Part shown: positions 15,431-17,766 of the stretch, piece after piece | How positions within the stretch are numbered: the first letter of the stretch is position 1 | How the letters are laid out: each line of letters opens with the position of its first letter | Origin: Gelidibacter sp035515035 | GTDB lineage: Bacteria; Bacteroidota; Bacteroidia; Flavobacteriales; Flavobacteriaceae | Direction: 5' to 3' | Assembly (NCBI RefSeq): GCF_035515035.1 | Contig: NZ_DATJCA010000090.1 | Location: 1 to 17,766, forward strand | Length of the DNA stretch: 17,766 nt | The notes under the pieces: model-generated | What the model was told of the DNA's origin: nothing | Databases searched by the model: none | The model's input: the letters and a program-made list of their open reading frames with translations, nothing else | Program-made: the position numbers and the translations under genes

Positions 15431-16093
15431 TTATAAGTCGTTGAGGTTTAGGACCATGCCCAATTCAATCTTTTTTTCGTCTAAAGTGGGGTAGGTCGCT
15501 TTCATTAGATCAAACATATAGGCCAACGGAACGTAGTCAAACGAACCATAATCTTCCAAATATTCCATAAACTGCATTGTACCCGTCCGATCATAGGCTT
15601 GGAACAAGGAATCATGGATCCCATCAAATTCCAAAGGTGGCACGTTCAATTTTTCACATAAGGTCTTATTGAAAGCGGGGGTTGCCTTCACCCATTTGCC
15701 ATTTAGATAAAGTTCAACATACCCGTGTGGCACCAAAACATCGTTGCCAAATTTTTCAACAATATCTTCCACGGCAATGTGATTTTTAACTTTTGCCAAA
15801 CCTAATCGCGCAGGGATATTTTTCGCCCGTAACACGCTGATCAATAAAATAGCTTTATCCAAACAATGGCCTGTTAGGCGGGTGTAAATTGTTGACGCGC
15901 TCCAATCGTTGTCAATTAAACTGAAACGATAGGGATTGTAAGGCCATGCATCACGAATATAGTAATAGGCCTTTAAGGAAAAATCTAGGGGAGAGGCATC
16001 AGAAGCATTGGCATCGATCCTTTTCACGAGCTCTTGAATGCCCTCGGAGGAGTAGTCAAAATTAGTGTTCTCTTCTAAATAGGTGATTCCCAT
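15431..16093 (-). CDS. Transglutaminase-like superfamily protein
   Basis: This 220-residue, apparently cytoplasmic protein (no signal peptide) has the transglutaminase-like papain fold. The nucleophile region is TGHCLDKAILLISVLRAKNI with C77. NIPARLGLAKV follows, and HGYVELYLNGKWVKATPAFN contains the catalytic His, H123. The third triad residue is usually Asp in a W-x-x-x-D-P pattern; here the sequence WVKATP places T138 at that point, so the triad is altered or another residue replaces it. Members with this KATPAFN variant occur in bacteria as uncharacterised proteins. The gene is divergent from the thiolase gene and upstream of the TetR gene on the same strand. A -7-like element (TATATTTG) lies 98 bases upstream. 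Substrate and reaction (cysteine protease, amidase or non-catalytic) are unknown. Confidence 0.82.
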   Translation of the reverse strand: MGITYLEENTNFDYSSEGIQELVKRIDANASDASPLDFSLKAYYYIRDAWPYNPYRFSLIDNDWSASTIYTRLTGHCLDKAILLISVLRAKNIPARLGLAKVKNHIAVEDIVEKFGNDVLVPHGYVELYLNGKWVKATPAFNKTLCEKLNVPPLEFDGIHDSLFQAYDRTGTMQFMEYLEDYGSFDYVPLAYMFDLMKATYPTLDEKKIELGMVLNLNDL

Positions 16094-16186
16094 TAATTTT
16101 AAGCTTTGTTAATTTGTAGATTAGAAGTAATTTACAGGGTGAAACGGCAAGTTACTTTCGTTTTTTAAAATTTAATATTTTTTTAT

Positions 16187-16217
16187 TTGACAAATATAAT
16201 TCTTTAGTATAGATTTG
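16187..16217 (+). promoter_or_regulatory. Promoter of the thiolase operon
   Basis: TTG at 16187-16189, a 20-base spacer, and TAGATTTG at 16210-16217 match the Bacteroidota primary-sigma promoter (TTG, 17-23 bp, TAnnTTTG) fully. Transcription should start near 16222-16225, giving a leader of about 65 bases before the thiolase ATG at 16287. Confidence 0.75.
16191..16198 (-). promoter_or_regulatory. Candidate -7 element for the transglutaminase-like gene
   Basis: The minus strand reads TATATTTG here, matching TAnnTTTG, and it lies inside the spacer of the plus-strand thiolase promoter. No clear TTG is found at the -33 distance, so it is weaker than its neighbour. If real, the two divergent promoters overlap face to back. 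Confidence 0.35.
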
Positions 16218-16232
16218 TAACCATGCGGTCAC
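16217..16232. promoter_or_regulatory. Candidate TetR operator 1 at the thiolase start site
   Basis: GTAACC-ATGC-GGTCAC is a 16-bp inverted repeat with 6-bp arms and one mismatch (5 of 6 pairs). It begins at the last base of the -7 element and covers the predicted transcription start. Its half-site (GTnACC) resembles that of the second repeat 35 bp downstream. Confidence 0.45.
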
Positions 16233-16251
16233 ATATTTTTTTACCCGATAT

Positions 16252-16267
16252 GTTACTACTCAGTAAC
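16252..16267. promoter_or_regulatory. Candidate TetR operator 2 in the thiolase leader
   Basis: GTTACT-ACTC-AGTAAC is a perfect inverted repeat, 6-bp arms around 4 bases, 19 bases before the thiolase ATG. Same arm length and spacing as the repeat at 16217-16232, and a related half-site. It is too short and lacks a T-run to be a terminator. Confidence 0.5.
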
Positions 16268-16286
16268 CCTTAAATAACTTCATAGA

Positions 16287-17486
16287 ATGGAAGCATATAT
16301 TTATGATTCTGTAAGAACCCCTCGGGGCATCGGAAAAAACACCGGAAGCTTATCTCAAGCAAGCCCCGTACAGTTAGTGACCACGCTGCTTAAGGCATTA
16401 AAAGAGCGCAATAATTTGGATACTTCTTATGTGGAAGATTTGGTATTGGGCTGTGTTACGCAGGCGGGCGAACAAGGCGGGAACATTGCCAAAGTCGCCG
16501 CACAAGTGGCCAATTACGGCGATCATTTAGCGGCCGTTTCCCTCAACCGCTATTGTGCTTCTGGATTGGAGGCGGTAAACCAAGCGGCGGCGCGGGTCAG
16601 ATCGGGATGGTCGGATTTGATCATAGCGGGCGGCGTCGAATCCATGTCTAGAGTGCCTATGGGTATAGACGGATCTGCTTGGGTTATGGAGCCGGATGCC
16701 GCTTTTGGTAAGTTTGTGCCCCAAGGGATCTCAGCCGATTTAATCGCCACAAAATTTGGCTATTCAAGAAACGATGTGGATGCGTTCGCAGTAGAATCCC
16801 AAAAAAGGGCAGCAGCGGCTTGGGCTAAAAATGCATTTGCAAAATCAATCATTCCGGTTTTAGATATCAACGGTTTGGAATACTTATCCAAAGACGAATA
16901 CATTCGTGCGAATACCACCTTGGAAGCTTTGGCGCAATTGCATCCTGCTTTTGAAAAAATGGGAGAACTATTGTTCAATCAAACGGCGTTGGATACGTAT
17001 ATCGAGATCGAGCGCATCAACCACGTCCACCACGCCGGAAATTCGTCCGGTCTTGTGGATGGTGCTGGACTAATGTTAATCGGTACCAAAGACATTGGTG
17101 AAAAATTAGGCTTGACCCCAAGAGCAAAAATCAGAATGGGAAGCATTATTGGTTCAGAACCTTTGATCATGTTGGAAGGTCCAACCCCAGCCACCAAAAA
17201 AGCCTTACAAAAGGCAGGAATGAATGCTTCAGATATCGATTTGTGGGAGATCAACGAGGCTTTTGCCGTCGTGCCGTTGCGTCTTATGGAAAATATGAAG
17301 ATCGACCATTCCATTGTCAATGTCAATGGAGGTGCTATTGCTATGGGCCATCCTTTGGGGGCCACAGGATGTATGATTCTTGGAACCGCCTTGGACGAAT
17401 TGGAACGGCAAGATAAAAACACCGCCTTAGCCACACTCTGCGTTGGTGGCGGTATGGGCATTGCCACCATCATCTCACGTGTATAA
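16287..17486 (+). CDS. Thiolase, acetyl-CoA C-acyltransferase (beta-oxidation)
   Basis: This 399-residue cytoplasmic thiolase catalyses CoA-dependent cleavage of 3-ketoacyl-CoA to acetyl-CoA and a shortened acyl-CoA, the last step of the beta-oxidation cycle. The catalytic residues are present: nucleophile C90 (SLNRYCASGLEA), the NEAFAVVP motif at 323-330, H355 (GHPLGATG), and C385 (CVGGGMG). Length is normal for the family. The gene starts a plus-strand operon: the following crotonase-fold gene begins 17 bases after its stop, which fits degradative FadA function with a FadB/FadJ-like partner rather than the biosynthetic acetoacetyl-CoA thiolase, though the two cannot be separated by motif alone. 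It has the best promoter in the window, with two candidate repressor sites, and lies divergent from a TetR regulator gene. Confidence 0.95.
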   Translation: MEAYIYDSVRTPRGIGKNTGSLSQASPVQLVTTLLKALKERNNLDTSYVEDLVLGCVTQAGEQGGNIAKVAAQVANYGDHLAAVSLNRYCASGLEAVNQAAARVRSGWSDLIIAGGVESMSRVPMGIDGSAWVMEPDAAFGKFVPQGISADLIATKFGYSRNDVDAFAVESQKRAAAAWAKNAFAKSIIPVLDINGLEYLSKDEYIRANTTLEALAQLHPAFEKMGELLFNQTALDTYIEIERINHVHHAGNSSGLVDGAGLMLIGTKDIGEKLGLTPRAKIRMGSIIGSEPLIMLEGPTPATKKALQKAGMNASDIDLWEINEAFAVVPLRLMENMKIDHSIVNVNGGAIAMGHPLGATGCMILGTALDELERQDKNTALATLCVGGGMGIATIISRV

Positions 17487-17503
17487 TTTCTAAAAAAAAC
17501 AAA

Positions 17504-17766
17504 ATGCAACATATAAAATATTCAATAGATACTGACGGCATTGCTTTTATTACTTGGGATGTTGCCAACTCTCCGGTGAATTTCATGAATGAACAGACGA
17601 TGTCAGAATTCCTGTCTGCTGTAAACAAAGCATTAGAAGATGAATCTGTAAAAGGGATTGTTATTAACTCGGCTAAAAAGGATTTTATTGCGGGAGGCGA
17701 TTTGAAATGGTTCTTAAATTACGACCAGTCCAAAGAAGAGTGTTTTGAATTGCTCATGACCACCAA
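17504..17766 (+). CDS. Enoyl-CoA hydratase / 3-hydroxyacyl-CoA dehydrogenase, N-terminal part (cut by window end)
   Basis: The reading frame starts at ATG 17504 (MQHIKYSIDTDGIAFITWD) and stays open to the end, giving 87 codons. It is the start of a crotonase-fold domain: the first beta strands include the ANSPVNFMNEQ segment, then VKGIVINSAKKDFIAGGDLK, in which F-[IV]-A-G-[GA]-D-[LI] is the oxyanion-hole strand binding the acyl-CoA thioester. Such an N-terminus next to a thiolase is typical of the two-domain FadB/FadJ multifunctional protein (hydration of enoyl-CoA, then NAD-dependent oxidation), but the dehydrogenase half lies beyond the window, so a single-domain hydratase cannot be excluded. 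It is preceded by an A-rich leader (TAAAAAAAACAAA) and should be co-transcribed with the thiolase. Confidence 0.88.
   Translation, partial: MQHIKYSIDTDGIAFITWDVANSPVNFMNEQTMSEFLSAVNKALEDESVKGIVINSAKKDFIAGGDLKWFLNYDQSKEECFELLMTT

Noticed and set aside
16979..17512. 177-codon open frame antisense to the thiolase gene
   Set aside because: Opposite a clear thiolase with all catalytic motifs; low-complexity Pro/Ile-rich product; shadow frame.
1..17766. Search for CRISPR arrays, insertion sequences, phage genes, tRNA and rRNA
   Set aside because: No regularly spaced repeats, transposase or integrase motifs, terminal inverted repeats, or tRNA-like cloverleaf sequence were found by reading both strands.

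Overview
The window looks like chromosomal DNA of a marine-type member of the Flavobacteriaceae (phylum Bacteroidota). The signs are a SusC/SusD outer-membrane pair, promoter elements of the Bacteroidota form (TTG, about 20 bp, then TAnnTTTG), weak or absent Shine-Dalgarno sequences, AT-rich intergenic DNA, and a class I ribonucleotide reductase of the Leeuwenhoekiella type. No tRNA, rRNA, insertion sequence, phage gene or CRISPR array is visible.

Layout. (1) 6-3071: nrdB-nrdA. The radical-generating subunit NrdB carries the ATP-cone allosteric domain at its N-terminus and the catalytic subunit NrdA has none; the two genes abut (TAAATG). A strong stem-loop lies about 200 bp downstream. (2) 3443-4080: two small membrane-protein genes overlapping by ATGA. 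(3) 4190-6847, minus strand: a decayed azurin fragment that has lost its first copper ligand, a YhhQ-family queuosine-precursor transporter, and a 14-TM DHA2-type MFS exporter. (4) 7344-12871, plus strand: an apparent operon of a SusC-like TonB-dependent transporter, a SusD-like lipoprotein and a DUF4397 lipoprotein, closed by an intrinsic terminator. (5) 12961-14550: a lipoprotein of the GHL10 glycosyl-hydrolase family (relatives of E. coli DigH/YddW), apparently with its own promoter. (6) 14699-16093, minus strand: a TetR-family regulator and a transglutaminase-like protein. (7) 16287-17766, plus strand: a thiolase and the start of an enoyl-CoA hydratase/3-hydroxyacyl-CoA dehydrogenase, i.e. 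a beta-oxidation operon that runs off the window.

How the parts may work together. NrdB and NrdA make dNTPs, with overall activity probably gated by ATP/dATP binding to NrdB. The SusC/SusD/DUF4397 set probably binds and imports a nutrient across the outer membrane, and the neighbouring GHL10 enzyme suggests a glycan, perhaps peptidoglycan-derived; the substrate is not shown by the sequence. The TetR protein is the natural candidate repressor of the divergent thiolase operon: that promoter is well formed and two related 16-bp inverted repeats sit on and just after its start point.

The most notable system, the allosteric domain placed in NrdB, matches a type already described for Leeuwenhoekiella blandensis, so it is unusual but not new. 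The paired operators at the thiolase promoter, the azurin remnant, a preQ1-I-like element before the transporter, and the altered transglutaminase triad are the observations I cannot tie to known descriptions.
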